Shown: positions 32,544 to 41,930 of the stretch, piece after piece
Position numbering within the stretch: position 1 is the first letter of the stretch
Layout: every line of letters begins with the position of its first letter
DNA from: Chryseobacterium soli
Lineage (GTDB): Bacteria; Bacteroidota; Bacteroidia; Flavobacteriales; Weeksellaceae
Direction: 5' to 3'
Length of the DNA: 64,000 nucleotides
Assembly (NCBI RefSeq): GCF_000737705.1
Contig: NZ_JPRH01000002.1
Location: 62,001 to 126,000, forward strand
Notes under the pieces: generated by a model
The model's input: the letters and a program-made list of their open reading frames with translations, nothing else
Database searches by the model: none
What the model was told of the DNA's origin: nothing
Position numbers and translations under genes: made by a program

Positions 32544-33941
32544 CTATTGTTTCTCTATGGTTTTAACTGCATTTTCAAAAGATTTTTCAGTTTCGAAATA
32601 CTGGCTTTTGATCTGTTTCAATAGTCTGCTGTTGGAGAGAGTCTTTTCGAGGGTCGATGTTAAAAACTCATAGTTGGTAAAGGTGGTCGGCGTCTTAAGC
32701 ATGGTATTCATCCAGTTCCACATCTGTTTCTCACCAATTTCTTTTTCTATGGCGGCCAATATAACCGGGGTGTAATCATAAGCATAAGAAAGATAATCAT
32801 CATCTTCCGGTTTTGTTTGTATGCTGCTGAAATAGCCTAAAAGCGGTTCTTCAGTAAGACCTTCTATTTTTTCTTTTATCTTTTTGTCATAAATATCTTT
32901 CCCCAAAATATCCTTCGTTACCTTCAACGATAAATATTCAGAGAAACCTTCTGATAGCAAACCTCCAAGCTCAGAGTTGAACTGTTTATAAGTTCCGAAA
33001 TAATAATGTCCCAATTCATGAGCAATGAAAGGTCTGAACCAGTTTTGAGTTTTCGGGTTGAACAAACTTTTAAGTCCGTTTTCACCCCATCCGACATTGA
33101 TGATCGTTGGATAAGAAACGAAAAGCCATCCGTTTTTTATAGAAGTTGGAGTGGTTTCAACGAAGGTAACCGGTTTTCCGAAGGGAATTCCCAGTTTATC
33201 CGCATAAAATTTTTTGTAGGTATTGATCAATTCACTAAACTCCTTAATCTGCGCTTCACTGATTTGCGGATTTAAAATATAGGTATTGCCAATATTGGAA
33301 AAATCATAATTACCGAAGAAAAGCGTGAGCTCCAGAGGAGTATCACTTTTAAAACACATGCTTGAAGTTTTCACAGGGGCATTCCCATTCACGTACAACG
33401 TACTACAGTCTTTACAAGTGAATTCTATATCATACCGTACTTCCTCATACCTTTTGTCTTTTCGGATATCATACAGAACAGGATACCAGGCGGATTGGGT
33501 GCCTTCTACCCGCAGAGAATTAGCATTAAAGGCGATATTTCCGCGCCAGTCATCTTTTGTATAATTTTCGAGGGTGTCTTTGGCGACAGGAAATTTACCT
33601 ACATATTTGAACTGTACCGATTCCGGAAGGAATTTCCCGCTTTTATTCGGGAAGAAATAGGCCAGGGATTCTCCCGATGAAGTACTGTCCGATTGAGATT
33701 TATCATAAGAAAGCACCATGTCATTCGGTTTCTTACTTCTGAAATGAAGAGGATTCATCCCGGAATTGAGGCGGATATAATAGTCCCTGATATATGGAAT
33801 ATCACTCAGCGTAAGATCGCAATCGAAGGTTCCCTCTTTGATGGAAATGGCTACTTTTCCGGTTAATAATGGTGCTTTTTCCTGTGCGGTAATGGGTAAT
33901 GAGAGCAGACTGATCAATAAGAATGATAATAAAGATTTCAT
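32544..33941 (-). CDS. Secreted gluzincin (M1-like) metallopeptidase
   Basis: 465 residues with signal peptide (MKSLLSFLLISLLSLPITAQ). The zinc motif HELGHYYFG (HExxH) is followed about 20 residues later by the third ligand Glu in LLSEGFSEYL, the spacing of the M1 (aminopeptidase N) family. The N-terminal about 200 residues are beta-rich, and the C-terminal domain is helical. It is shorter than classical aminopeptidases and lacks the GAMEN substrate motif in recognisable form, so peptidase specificity is uncertain. It probably acts in the periplasm or outside the cell. Confidence 0.82.
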   Translation of the reverse strand: MKSLLSFLLISLLSLPITAQEKAPLLTGKVAISIKEGTFDCDLTLSDIPYIRDYYIRLNSGMNPLHFRSKKPNDMVLSYDKSQSDSTSSGESLAYFFPNKSGKFLPESVQFKYVGKFPVAKDTLENYTKDDWRGNIAFNANSLRVEGTQSAWYPVLYDIRKDKRYEEVRYDIEFTCKDCSTLYVNGNAPVKTSSMCFKSDTPLELTLFFGNYDFSNIGNTYILNPQISEAQIKEFSELINTYKKFYADKLGIPFGKPVTFVETTPTSIKNGWLFVSYPTIINVGWGENGLKSLFNPKTQNWFRPFIAHELGHYYFGTYKQFNSELGGLLSEGFSEYLSLKVTKDILGKDIYDKKIKEKIEGLTEEPLLGYFSSIQTKPEDDDYLSYAYDYTPVILAAIEKEIGEKQMWNWMNTMLKTPTTFTNYEFLTSTLEKTLSNSRLLKQIKSQYFETEKSFENAVKTIEKQ

Positions 33942-34036
33942 GGGGGTCTGAGTGGATTGCCTAAATTTTATTGGATGGGCAAAGATATTACTTAAGGCTC
34001 CAATCTACAAATGTATTATACCCTCTGATGTATCAG

Positions 34037-34534
34037 TTAAGATAAATTCTTTACAATCCCATTAAGCATAGAAGGAACAATCATTTTATGAAATGGTTTC
34101 ACAGGGAAAAAATACAGTTTCCCCCACCAGTTATTATAGGTTACAATAGTAGTGATGGTTAATTTTCTATTGTGTTGCTGATTATTTTCATTGTCTAACA
34201 TCAAAGAAACTCTAAAATTCAAATGTTTATCATCTTCTCCAATAATAATTTCATGATCATTCTTTTCCAGCACTTTAAAAAGTCCTATCTGATCACCCGG
34301 TTCATAGTTGAATTCTTTTGTTTCCTGATGTTCCGAGGCTTTTAACCCGAAAATTTTGACAATTTTATTTCTTAGCGAAAACAGCTTTTTTATCCATGGA
34401 GAACCGCTTGAAAAGAATAATTTTCCCAGTTCAGAAGAATTAATATGGGTCTGTTTACTTACAAATTCCTTTTCAAAAGAATCTGAGTAATCAAAATGCT
34501 GCGTATTCAGTAGTGATTTTTCAGGTATTTTCAT
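34037..34534 (-). CDS. DUF2867 family protein
   Basis: 165 residues. The pattern with LRNKIVKIFGLKA, GDQIGLFKVLEKNDHEIIIGEDDKHLNFRVSL and the C-terminal FFPVKPFHKMIVPSMLNGI matches DUF2867, a single SRPBCC-like domain found in many bacteria with unknown function. No signal peptide. It stands alone; its promoter is not clear in the 175-bp spacer upstream. Confidence 0.82.
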   Translation of the reverse strand: MKIPEKSLLNTQHFDYSDSFEKEFVSKQTHINSSELGKLFFSSGSPWIKKLFSLRNKIVKIFGLKASEHQETKEFNYEPGDQIGLFKVLEKNDHEIIIGEDDKHLNFRVSLMLDNENNQQHNRKLTITTIVTYNNWWGKLYFFPVKPFHKMIVPSMLNGIVKNLS

Positions 34535-34709
34535 GAGATTTTTAGTTTTTGCACCGGAGTAAATAAGAACGTATATATACTAAGTCTGCCTTATAGAGCA
34601 GGTTCTCCGGTAGCACCAATTTACGAAAAATACATGAAAGAATATTATTTTTGTTTTTCAGATGTTTCAGGTGATGGGAGCAATATTCAGTATAGGTGAA
34701 GTTTGAAAA

Positions 34710-35441
34710 TTATTTCTCCGCAGAAATCAAGAGCATCATCGGGCGCCGCAGTTCATCTTTCATTTCTGAAAACTCTTCCAGCATGGTATCATTGGGCTGG
34801 GGTTCGATAACTTCTTTAATTCTAAATCCTTGCTGTAAAAGACTGTTCATATAAGTCGTTAAAGTCCGGTGGTATTTTACGATGTCCTCTCCTAAAAAAT
34901 GAGTATTTCTCTTTCCTTCTGCAAAATAATTATCCACAGGCCAATGCAGTTTTTTTCCATCTTCTGCATACGTCCAATCCTGGTTTCCCTGTGCTGTAAA
35001 CACTGGATGTTCCACAGAAAACACAAAATGTCCGTTTGGTTTGAGCCATTGATAGATGTTCTGGGCCATTACATCAAAGGATTCTATATAATGGAACGTT
35101 AAAGAACTTAATATGATATCAAATTTTTCTGTCGGATACCTTACATCCTCTAAAGCTTTTCTCTCATATTCAATCCCTTCGAGATGGTTGATTTCCCTGG
35201 CTTTTTCAAGCATTTTTTCAGAAAGATCAATACCTGTCACAGACTTTGCTCCGTTTTCTATGGCATAACGACAGTGCCAACCAAAACCGCAACCCAGATC
35301 AAGCATCGTTTTCCCGGTAAAATCCGGAAGCATTTTTTGTAAAGCATGCCATTCACCGGCACCTTCCAATCCTTTTTGAGACCGGAGCATTTTTTCATAT
35401 TGGTTGAAAAAAGAAAGGCTGTCGTATTTATTTTCTTTCAT
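34710..35441 (-). CDS. Class I SAM-dependent methyltransferase
   Basis: 243 residues. The SAM-binding motif I is MLDLGCGFGWHCRYA near residue 45, and motif II follows as VTGIDLSEKMLEKAR, then post-motif FDIILSSLTFHYIE. The family methylates small molecules; the substrate is unknown, although the arrangement resembles the UbiE/BioC-like group. The gene starts 12 bp after the YqaE-like gene and is likely cotranscribed. Confidence 0.9.
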   Translation of the reverse strand: MKENKYDSLSFFNQYEKMLRSQKGLEGAGEWHALQKMLPDFTGKTMLDLGCGFGWHCRYAIENGAKSVTGIDLSEKMLEKAREINHLEGIEYERKALEDVRYPTEKFDIILSSLTFHYIESFDVMAQNIYQWLKPNGHFVFSVEHPVFTAQGNQDWTYAEDGKKLHWPVDNYFAEGKRNTHFLGEDIVKYHRTLTTYMNSLLQQGFRIKEVIEPQPNDTMLEEFSEMKDELRRPMMLLISAEK

Positions 35442-35453
35442 AGATACATCAGA

Positions 35454-35654
35454 TTATTTTCTGTTGTCTTTCATTGCCTGGATTAATTTATCATTTCTTT
35501 TGTCTGCTCTCGCATTATTCAAAGATAATGCAGCCCAGATTGCAGCGGGAAGCCATCCTATCAATGTGATCTGTAAAATAAGGCAAATAATTCCTGTGAT
35601 AATTTTTCCACGAAGGATAAACGATAGAAAAGGAAGTAAGATGGCTAGTAGCAT
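35454..35654 (-). CDS. YqaE/Pmp3 family membrane protein
   Basis: 66 residues from the ATG at 35654 (MLLAILLPFLSFILRGK); the upstream extension in frame lacks family similarity. Two hydrophobic segments (LLAILLPFLSFIL and IITGIICLILQITLIGWLPAAIWAAL) with the GW-PA motif match the small stress-induced membrane proteins of the Pmp3/YqaE family. A hydrophilic tail follows (NNARADKRNDKLI). It is inner membrane, with possible effect on membrane potential or ion homeostasis as proposed for the family. Confidence 0.85.
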   Translation of the reverse strand: MLLAILLPFLSFILRGKIITGIICLILQITLIGWLPAAIWAALSLNNARADKRNDKLIQAMKDNRK

Positions 35655-35726
35655 GATAATACGTTTTAAATTTTGAATCTTAAAAATAAGAAAATTTTTA
35701 CAGAGTAAAATTTTCACTAAAAACAA

Positions 35727-35764
35727 AAAAAATCCCCCTTGATTGTCAGATCAAGAGGGGTTTA
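35727..35764. terminator. Terminator between M3 peptidase and YqaE genes
   Basis: Stem CCCCTTGAT with ATCAAGGGG-type complement (one bulge) around TGTCAG. On the minus strand the tail is T-rich, so it ends the peptidase gene that stops at 35774. Confidence 0.82.
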
Positions 35765-35773
35765 TTATAAATT

Positions 35774-37792
35774 TTATCCAAACGCTCTTTTCAGCAAGCT
35801 TTCCACTTTCGGTTCGCTTCCTCTGAAACTTTTGTACAGTTCCATAGGATCTTTAGTCCCGCCGGAGGAAAGAAGGATTTTATATTTTGCGGCAATTTCA
35901 GGATTGAAAATTCCGTTTTCCTTAAAATATTGGAAGGCATCTGCATCCAATACTTCCGCCCATTTGTAAGAATAATATCCGGCTGAATATCCACCCTGGA
36001 AAATATGCGAAAAACTTGGACTCATCGCCGTTTCAGGATTTGATGGATATAGCTGCGTAGCTTTTGTGTATTTATCTTCAAATTCTTTTATCGTTTCATG
36101 TTCCAGTTCTGCGACTTTCGTATGGTAATTCATATCTAGGATTCCGAAACCTAACTGTCTCATCGTTTGGTATCCTTCCATAAAGTTTTTTGACTGTTCT
36201 ATCTTTTGGATTTTGTCATCAGGAAGAACTTCGCCGGTTGTATAATGTTTGGCAAAAGTTTTCAGGAATTCAGGTTCATAACAGAAGTTTTCAAGGAATT
36301 GGGACGGTAATTCCACAAAATCCCATTTTACAGAAGTTCCGGAAAGAGTAGGATACTGCGTGTTGGCCAGCATTCCGTGAAGCGCGTGCCCAAACTCGTG
36401 GAATAAGGTAGTCACTTCCTGGAAAGTCAGTAAACTAGGGGTGTCTTTTGTCGGTTTACTGAAGTTACAAACGATAGAAATATGAGGACGTGAGTTTTCA
36501 CCGTTTTTGATATACTGATTTTTGTAGCTTGTCATCCACGCTCCAGCTCTTTTGCCTTTTCTTGGGAAATAATCTACATACAATAATGATTTATATTCAC
36601 CATTTTCCTGTACTTCATATACTTTGACATCTTCATGGTATTTCTGAATATCACTTCTTTCCTTAAAGCTAAGCCCGAAAAGCTGTCCGGCCAGTCCGAA
36701 TACAGCATCCTGAACCTGATCCAGTGGGAAATAGGGTTTCAGCTCTTCATCATTAAGATCATATTTTTCTTTTCGAAGCTTTTCAGCATAAAAAGAATGA
36801 TCATAAGACTGCATATCTTCAATTCCATCGGCTTTGGCTAATGCTTTTAACTCTTCAATTTCCTTATCAGCATAAGGTTTTGCTTTGGTGAGCATTTCAT
36901 TTAAAAAGTCTAATACTTTACCGGGAGATTTGGCCATTCTCTCTTCAAGAACGAAATCTGCATACGTTGCATAGCCGAGCAATTCTGCTTTTTGCTGTTT
37001 TAATTCAAGGATTTCCTTAATCATATGCTGGTTATCAAATTCTCCGCCATCAAATGATTTTTTACCGTTAGCCAATGCGAGTTCTTTTCTCAAATTACGG
37101 TTTTCAGCGTACGTCATCAACGGGATATAGCTTGGATATTGAAGAGTAACCACCCATCCTTCAAGATTTCTTTCTTTTGCCTCTTCAGCATATTGCCCGA
37201 TGATCGCTTCAGGAATACCTGCCAATTCTTCTTTTTGAGTGATATGTTTATAATAAGCATTGGTCGAAGCCAGTACATTCTGTCCAAACTGAAGAGATTT
37301 TAAGGAAAGATCCATGCTGATCTTCTGTAATTTTTCTTTGTCCTCTTCATTTAATAATGCTCCGTTTCTTACAAACCCTTTGTAGGTTTCTTCCAAAAGC
37401 ATTTCCTGCTCTTCATTAAGATCATATTTCTCTTTCTCGTCGTAGACTTTTTTAATTTTATTGAATAAAGCCTCGTTTTGAGATATTTTTGATGAATATT
37501 CTGTTAAGATGGGAGAAACTTCCTGAGCAAGTTGCTGTAATTCGTCACTTGTTTCTGCTGAATTTAAATTGAAAAATATATTGGAAACCACATCAAGCTG
37601 CTCACCGGAGTAAGCCAGTGCCTCAATAACATTGGCGAAAGTAGGTTCTTCAGAACTGGAAACCAGAGCATCAATCTCTTCTTCAGAGTGTTGGATCAGT
37701 TCTTTAAAAGCAGGAAGATAATCTTCATTCTTAATCTCGTTGAATGGTGCAGTATGATAGGGAGTATTAAATTTTTCTGTTAAAATATTCAT
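35774..37792 (-). CDS. M3 family oligopeptidase (Dcp/oligopeptidase A type)
   Basis: 672 residues, typical length. The zinc site HEFGHALHGM (HExxH) lies near residue 460, with a following Glu ligand in the LPSQFLENF region, as in the M3A family. No signal peptide, so cytoplasmic. It likely cuts short peptides released from protein turnover or uptake. The N-terminal helical lobe and the C-terminal YSYKWAEVLDADAF motif match Dcp. Monocistronic, with terminator downstream. Confidence 0.94.
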   Translation of the reverse strand: MNILTEKFNTPYHTAPFNEIKNEDYLPAFKELIQHSEEEIDALVSSSEEPTFANVIEALAYSGEQLDVVSNIFFNLNSAETSDELQQLAQEVSPILTEYSSKISQNEALFNKIKKVYDEKEKYDLNEEQEMLLEETYKGFVRNGALLNEEDKEKLQKISMDLSLKSLQFGQNVLASTNAYYKHITQKEELAGIPEAIIGQYAEEAKERNLEGWVVTLQYPSYIPLMTYAENRNLRKELALANGKKSFDGGEFDNQHMIKEILELKQQKAELLGYATYADFVLEERMAKSPGKVLDFLNEMLTKAKPYADKEIEELKALAKADGIEDMQSYDHSFYAEKLRKEKYDLNDEELKPYFPLDQVQDAVFGLAGQLFGLSFKERSDIQKYHEDVKVYEVQENGEYKSLLYVDYFPRKGKRAGAWMTSYKNQYIKNGENSRPHISIVCNFSKPTKDTPSLLTFQEVTTLFHEFGHALHGMLANTQYPTLSGTSVKWDFVELPSQFLENFCYEPEFLKTFAKHYTTGEVLPDDKIQKIEQSKNFMEGYQTMRQLGFGILDMNYHTKVAELEHETIKEFEDKYTKATQLYPSNPETAMSPSFSHIFQGGYSAGYYSYKWAEVLDADAFQYFKENGIFNPEIAAKYKILLSSGGTKDPMELYKSFRGSEPKVESLLKRAFG

Positions 37793-38004
37793 TTTTCAAA
37801 TTTTAATTGGGGTAAAAATAATGATTCGTCTTGATCTGACAGCTGAAATGCGCAAAAATAATGCCTTACTGCCAGTGTATGACAAAAATGCGTTATCTTT
37901 AATAATCTTGTCATAGGAAAAGTAGAGGGGTATGCAGAATTGCTATTTTTGAAACGGATAAAGCAGAATACAATTAAAAGATAACCTTAATATAAATAGA
38001 TACT

Positions 38005-38535
38005 ATGAAAACAATTTTGAGAATTCTTGGAGTGATCATCTTATTGATTATTGCCTATGCAGTGATTGCAATGCTCTTTTTCAGTAAAGATTACCATTTT
38101 GAAAGATCAATCGTGATCAATGAGCCGAAGGAAAAAGTATGGCAATATACCGGGTCATTAAAAGGGTTTAATACCTGGGATCCGTTTTCTAAAGCAGACA
38201 AAAATGTTGTAATCACGTATTCCGGAGTAACAGGACAGGTAGGAGAATCCTATCATTGGAAAGGAAATGACAAAGTAGGAGAGGGTGAGCAAACGGTGAC
38301 TGAAGTAGCACCAAATGAAAAACTAACCACCAAATTACATTTCATAAAACCATTCGAAGGGGATGCAAAAGGTACTTTTGTGCTTACACCAGACGGAAAT
38401 GGGACGAAAGTGACCTGGACGATGGACAATGAACTGAATACAATGATGAAAATCATGAAACCCATGATGGATATGAATATGAAAAAAATGTTTGATGAAG
38501 GTCTTGGAGACCTGAAAAAAATGTCAGAAAAATAA
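38005..38535 (+). CDS. SRPBCC family protein with N-terminal membrane anchor
   Basis: 176 residues. Residues about 5-28 (ILRILGVIILLIIAYAVIAMLFF) form one transmembrane segment. The rest is a polyketide-cyclase/START-like domain (HFERSIVINEPKEKVWQYTGSL, WDPFSKADKNVV). The membrane-anchored SRPBCC layout is common in Bacteroidetes; ligand and role unknown. A perfect terminator follows, and no neighbouring gene is coupled. Confidence 0.85.
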   Translation: MKTILRILGVIILLIIAYAVIAMLFFSKDYHFERSIVINEPKEKVWQYTGSLKGFNTWDPFSKADKNVVITYSGVTGQVGESYHWKGNDKVGEGEQTVTEVAPNEKLTTKLHFIKPFEGDAKGTFVLTPDGNGTKVTWTMDNELNTMMKIMKPMMDMNMKKMFDEGLGDLKKMSEK

Positions 38536-38538
38536 TGA

Positions 38539-38573
38539 AACAGCCTTGTAATTTTTACAAGGCTGTTTTTTTA
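38539..38573 (+). terminator. Intrinsic terminator after SRPBCC gene
   Basis: Perfect 13-bp stem AACAGCCTTGTAA with its complement (38555-38567), 3-nt loop, and T-rich tail. Confidence 0.92.
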
Positions 38574-38722
38574 TCTGTGAAGTAGATATAATCCTCATTT
38601 CCAAAATAACATTTACTGCCAAGCGAAAATAAGTTTAAAATTCTGCGGATGATTAGTTTTTTGAAAAACGAAAAGATCATTATTATTTTAAAAAATATTA
38701 TCTTTATGTAAAGATTAGATGT

Positions 38723-39172
38723 ATGGAGAAGACCGTATTTGAGAAAAATGATATAAGAAACTTTGTAAAAGGCGTGATTGCCGAAAAGATCACCAAACTT
38801 AAAAATTTTATTGAATTTACTTTAGAAGCAAGCCGCGACATCAAAAAAACTCCGAAATATGACAGCATGAGAGAAGAAATGCAGGAGGAGATTTATCAGA
38901 TGCAGCGCCAGCTCGCAGCATTAAATGAGCTTAACAGAAATATGTCCAGGGTCTTAAATGCTGCTACCGAAAAAATTCAGCTTGGCTCTCTGGTCATTAC
39001 CAATAAAGCCCGTTTTTATATTTCAGTTTCATTGGGTGAATTCTTTTTTGAGGGGGATCGGTTCTACGCTATTTCTCCCGAAAGTCCAATGGCCAAAAAG
39101 ATGATGGGAATGAAAGGCGGTGATGCCTTTACCTTGAATAATATCCATCAGGAGATCGTTGAGGTTTTATAA
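38723..39172 (+). CDS. GreA/GreB-like transcription elongation factor domain protein
   Basis: 149 residues. The N-terminal half is a helical coiled-coil-like region (REEMQEEIYQMQRQLAALNEL). The C-terminal half is the GreA/GreB FKBP-like fold (IQLGSLVITN, YAISPESPMAKKMMGMKGGDAFTLN), with the SPxSPMxKxxxGxKxGD signature. It might bind RNA polymerase in the secondary channel, but the acidic tip pair of GreA is not evident, so it may not stimulate cleavage. Single gene; its ATG follows a TATCTTTA-like element. Confidence 0.82.
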   Translation: MEKTVFEKNDIRNFVKGVIAEKITKLKNFIEFTLEASRDIKKTPKYDSMREEMQEEIYQMQRQLAALNELNRNMSRVLNAATEKIQLGSLVITNKARFYISVSLGEFFFEGDRFYAISPESPMAKKMMGMKGGDAFTLNNIHQEIVEVL

Positions 39173-39221
39173 TTCCTTTCTTCAGTTTCTTATCCTATTA
39201 CATTTTACGCGCATAATATCT

Positions 39222-39258
39222 AAAAGCTCCGAATCCTGTTTTGGAGCTTATGTTTTAT
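39222..39258 (+). terminator. Terminator after Gre-like gene
   Basis: AAGCTCCGAA pairs with TTTGGAGCTT-type 3' arm (39224-39249, one G-U) and is followed by TTTTATTTT after 2-3 other bases. Confidence 0.6.
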
Positions 39259-39299
39259 TTTAGTACCTTGCAATGCAAATTACTATAAACTATAACATC

Positions 39300-39938
39300 A
39301 TGCAATTTGAAAAACTAAGAACAAATCGATTCAATCAATGGATCATTATTCATTTACGCTACCTGGTAGGTTTTGCCTTTTTGCCTTCGGGACTTATAAA
39401 AGTAATGGGAGAAAGATTTACCCAGGTTTCTACAGACAATCCTATCGGATATTTCTTTGAAGCTTTATATCAGTCAGGATTTTACTGGAATTTCCTAGGG
39501 CTTGCACAGGTGGCGGCAGGCATTTTACTGATGACACAGCGGTACGCTTTACCTGGCGCACTGATGTTTTTTGCGATATTAAGCAATATTTGGGTGATTA
39601 CCATCAGTCTTTCATTTACCGGAACCTGGATCATTACTTCACTGATGATGATTGCTGTGATCATTTTACTGGTCTGGGATCATCATAAACTGCATCCGCT
39701 TTTTGCCTATAATCAGCACTCTGCCGTTAAGGCTTTTCCTGATCCTGAACGTCTGTGGATTATTGCGGGCAGTATTTATTCGTTTTCATTCATAGCAATT
39801 TTATGGCTAAGTTCAATAAAAGAAGACTATACTCAATGGCTCTCTTTGGTATTCGGATTGGTATTGGCCGGTACTTTTATCATTACCAATTATAAAGCAT
39901 ATAAAAATTCAGGAAGTCTTTTAAAAACGCAGGTATAA
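39300..39938 (+). CDS. DoxX-like membrane protein
   Basis: 212 residues from the ATG at 39300; an ATG 9 codons earlier (39273) is an alternative. Five to six hydrophobic helices; the WIIIHLRYLVGFAFLPSGLIKVMG segment and the LGLAQVAAGILLMTQRYALPGALMF segment match the DoxX-like family. Inner membrane, function unclear. It precedes the nitroreductase gene by 38 bp on the same strand, but that gene seems to have its own -7 element. Confidence 0.75.
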   Translation: MQFEKLRTNRFNQWIIIHLRYLVGFAFLPSGLIKVMGERFTQVSTDNPIGYFFEALYQSGFYWNFLGLAQVAAGILLMTQRYALPGALMFFAILSNIWVITISLSFTGTWIITSLMMIAVIILLVWDHHKLHPLFAYNQHSAVKAFPDPERLWIIAGSIYSFSFIAILWLSSIKEDYTQWLSLVFGLVLAGTFIITNYKAYKNSGSLLKTQV

Positions 39939-39964
39939 TATAAAGCACATTCAATTCCATGTTG

Positions 39965-39972
39965 TAAATTTG
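39965..39972 (+). promoter_or_regulatory. -7 element 4 nt before the nitroreductase ATG
   Basis: TAAATTTG followed by TACT then the ATG at 39977. Predicts a leaderless transcript. Confidence 0.5.
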
Positions 39973-39976
39973 TACT

Positions 39977-40489
39977 ATGAATAAAGCAACCATTTTAAAA
40001 GAAATCATAGAACAGCGAAGAAGTATATTTCCAAAAGATTATACTGATACTGAAATCTCTCAAGAGATGATCGAAGAAATTGTAAACTCCGCAACATTTG
40101 CCCCCAACCATAAACGTACAAAACCATGGCGTTTTAAGATTTTCAAAGGAGAAGAAAAAGCAAAGCTGGCATTGGAAATGCAAACGATCTATAAAACATC
40201 GCAGCCGGAACATCTTTTCCTGGAAAAAAAATATACTGATATTGGTTTTAAAATCAACAAAGCGGATGCTGTCGTTTCTATTATCGTTAATTTCAGTGGA
40301 ATGGTTCCGGAATGGGAAGAAATCGCTGCCGTTTCTATGGCTGTACAAAATATGTATCTTACCTGTACGGCAAATCATATAGGATCTTACTGGAGTTCCC
40401 CAAAAATTGTAGATGATCTTAAGGATTCTCTTACTATTGAAGAAAACCAGAAATGTTTAGGATTATTCTATATCGGAAGTTTGGAATAA
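39977..40489 (+). CDS. Nitroreductase family protein (YdjA-like)
   Basis: 170 residues, a short nitroreductase. FMN-contact features are EQRRSIFPKDY at the N-terminus (RRSxR-like, with F for V) and ATFAPNHKRTKPWRFKIF. The MAVQNMYLTCTANHIGSYWSSP segment matches the family helix F region. Likely reduces nitro compounds or quinones with NAD(P)H; native role unknown. The photolyase gene starts 22 bp downstream, so both may be in one transcript. Confidence 0.9.
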   Translation: MNKATILKEIIEQRRSIFPKDYTDTEISQEMIEEIVNSATFAPNHKRTKPWRFKIFKGEEKAKLALEMQTIYKTSQPEHLFLEKKYTDIGFKINKADAVVSIIVNFSGMVPEWEEIAAVSMAVQNMYLTCTANHIGSYWSSPKIVDDLKDSLTIEENQKCLGLFYIGSLE

Positions 40490-40511
40490 GCTCATATCAC
40501 TGAATAAAAAA

Positions 40512-41819
40512 ATGAAAGAAATTTCAATATTTTGGTTTCGCAGAGACCTGCGGCTGGAATATAATACCGGCTTATCAGAAGCATTACAATCGGGATACCA
40601 AGTGATTCCGATTTTTATTTTTGATGCTGATATTTTAGATCAGCTGGAAGATAAATATGACAGAAGGGTAGATTATATCCATCAGGCATTGGAAAAAATC
40701 AATGCTGAACTGAAAGAATTCGGAACCAACCTTCAAACGTATCACGGAAAACCTTTGGACATTTTCAAAAAGATAGAATCCGAATATAAGGTGAAATCGG
40801 TGTACTGCAACCGTGATTACGAACCCGCAGCTGTCAAAAGAGATACTGAGGTCAAAGAATTTTTGAATGGTAAAAATGTTGATTTTTTCGATTATAAAGA
40901 TCAGGTGATTTTTGAAAAAAATGAAGTCACAAAAGACAATCATGAGCCTTACACGGTGTATACTCCTTATTCCAAAAAGTGGAAGAAGACCTTTAGCCCC
41001 GAAAATATACAGACAGTGGTGCTTAATCATAAGAACTTTCATCAGTCAGATTTCAATAGTATTATAAGTTTGAAAGAAATAGGATTCGAAAAAACGGATT
41101 TAAAGTTTGAACTTCCAACACTGGAGTCCGCAATTATTGATCATTATGATAAAAACAGAGATTTTCCGGCTTTAGATGCAACCACTCATTTGGGAATTGC
41201 TTTGCGTTTTGGAACAATTTCTATCAGAACATGCGTAAGATTTGCTCTGAAACATAATGAAACATGGCTGAATGAACTGATCTGGAGAGAGTTTTTTATG
41301 CAGATCCTATTTCACTTTCCGAAAGTGGTTAAAAAATGTTTCAAAGAAAAATACGAAAATATTCCGTGGCGGAATAATGAAGAAGAATTTGAAAAATGGT
41401 GCAAGGGAACAACCGGATATCCCATTGTAGACGCTGGCATGAGGCAACTGAACCAAACGGGACAGATGCATAACAGGGTACGCATGATCGTGGCAAGTTT
41501 TCTTACCAAACACCTGTTGATCGACTGGCGGTGGGGAGAAGCCTATTTTGCTAAAAAACTCTTGGATTATGACCTTTCTGCAAACAATGGAAACTGGCAG
41601 TGGGCGGCAGGTTGTGGCTGTGATGCGGCGCCTTATTTCAGGGTGTTTAACCCGGATGAACAAACGAAAAAATTCGACAAAGACCTGAAATACGTAAAAA
41701 AATGGAATCCTGACTATGAAAAATCCATTTTTGAAGAGAGAATGGTAGATCATGCGTTTGCCAGAAACAGAGCTTTGGAGGCCTATAAGAAGGGTCTTGG
41801 CGAATATAATGGAAGGTAA
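40512..41819 (+). CDS. Deoxyribodipyrimidine photolyase (cryptochrome/photolyase family)
   Basis: 435 residues. The N-terminal antenna domain (ISIFWFRRDLRLEYN) and C-terminal FAD domain (WLNELIWREFFMQILFHFP, TGYPIVDAGMRQLNQTG, MHNRVRMIVASFLTKHLLIDWRWGE, NNGNWQWAAGCGCDAAPYFRVFNP) are all present, characteristic of class I CPD photolyases. It repairs UV-made cyclobutane pyrimidine dimers using blue light. Symbol left out because cryptochrome-DASH variants share these motifs, but the WxWRWGE and QWAAGCG motifs favour photolyase. Confidence 0.95.
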   Translation: MKEISIFWFRRDLRLEYNTGLSEALQSGYQVIPIFIFDADILDQLEDKYDRRVDYIHQALEKINAELKEFGTNLQTYHGKPLDIFKKIESEYKVKSVYCNRDYEPAAVKRDTEVKEFLNGKNVDFFDYKDQVIFEKNEVTKDNHEPYTVYTPYSKKWKKTFSPENIQTVVLNHKNFHQSDFNSIISLKEIGFEKTDLKFELPTLESAIIDHYDKNRDFPALDATTHLGIALRFGTISIRTCVRFALKHNETWLNELIWREFFMQILFHFPKVVKKCFKEKYENIPWRNNEEEFEKWCKGTTGYPIVDAGMRQLNQTGQMHNRVRMIVASFLTKHLLIDWRWGEAYFAKKLLDYDLSANNGNWQWAAGCGCDAAPYFRVFNPDEQTKKFDKDLKYVKKWNPDYEKSIFEERMVDHAFARNRALEAYKKGLGEYNGR

Positions 41820-41852
41820 GCCTTAAAGGTGAAAAACATTGCAAAATTTAGC

Positions 41853-41882
41853 TTTGAACTTTAAATATTTTCACTATCTTTG
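41853..41882 (+). promoter_or_regulatory. Promoter of rpsP-rimM
   Basis: TTTG (41853-41856) and TATCTTTG (41875-41882) separated by 18 nt, a full match to the Bacteroidetes vegetative consensus. The predicted 5' leader is about 45 nt. Confidence 0.8.
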
Positions 41883-41930
41883 CAGACTTAAATATTTAAC
41901 TGGGACGAGTTCCCGTAAAATTCAAACATT

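Noticed and set aside
40098-40382. 94-residue ORF inside the nitroreductase gene
   Set aside because: It lies in another frame of a well-supported gene and has a composition typical of a shadow frame.
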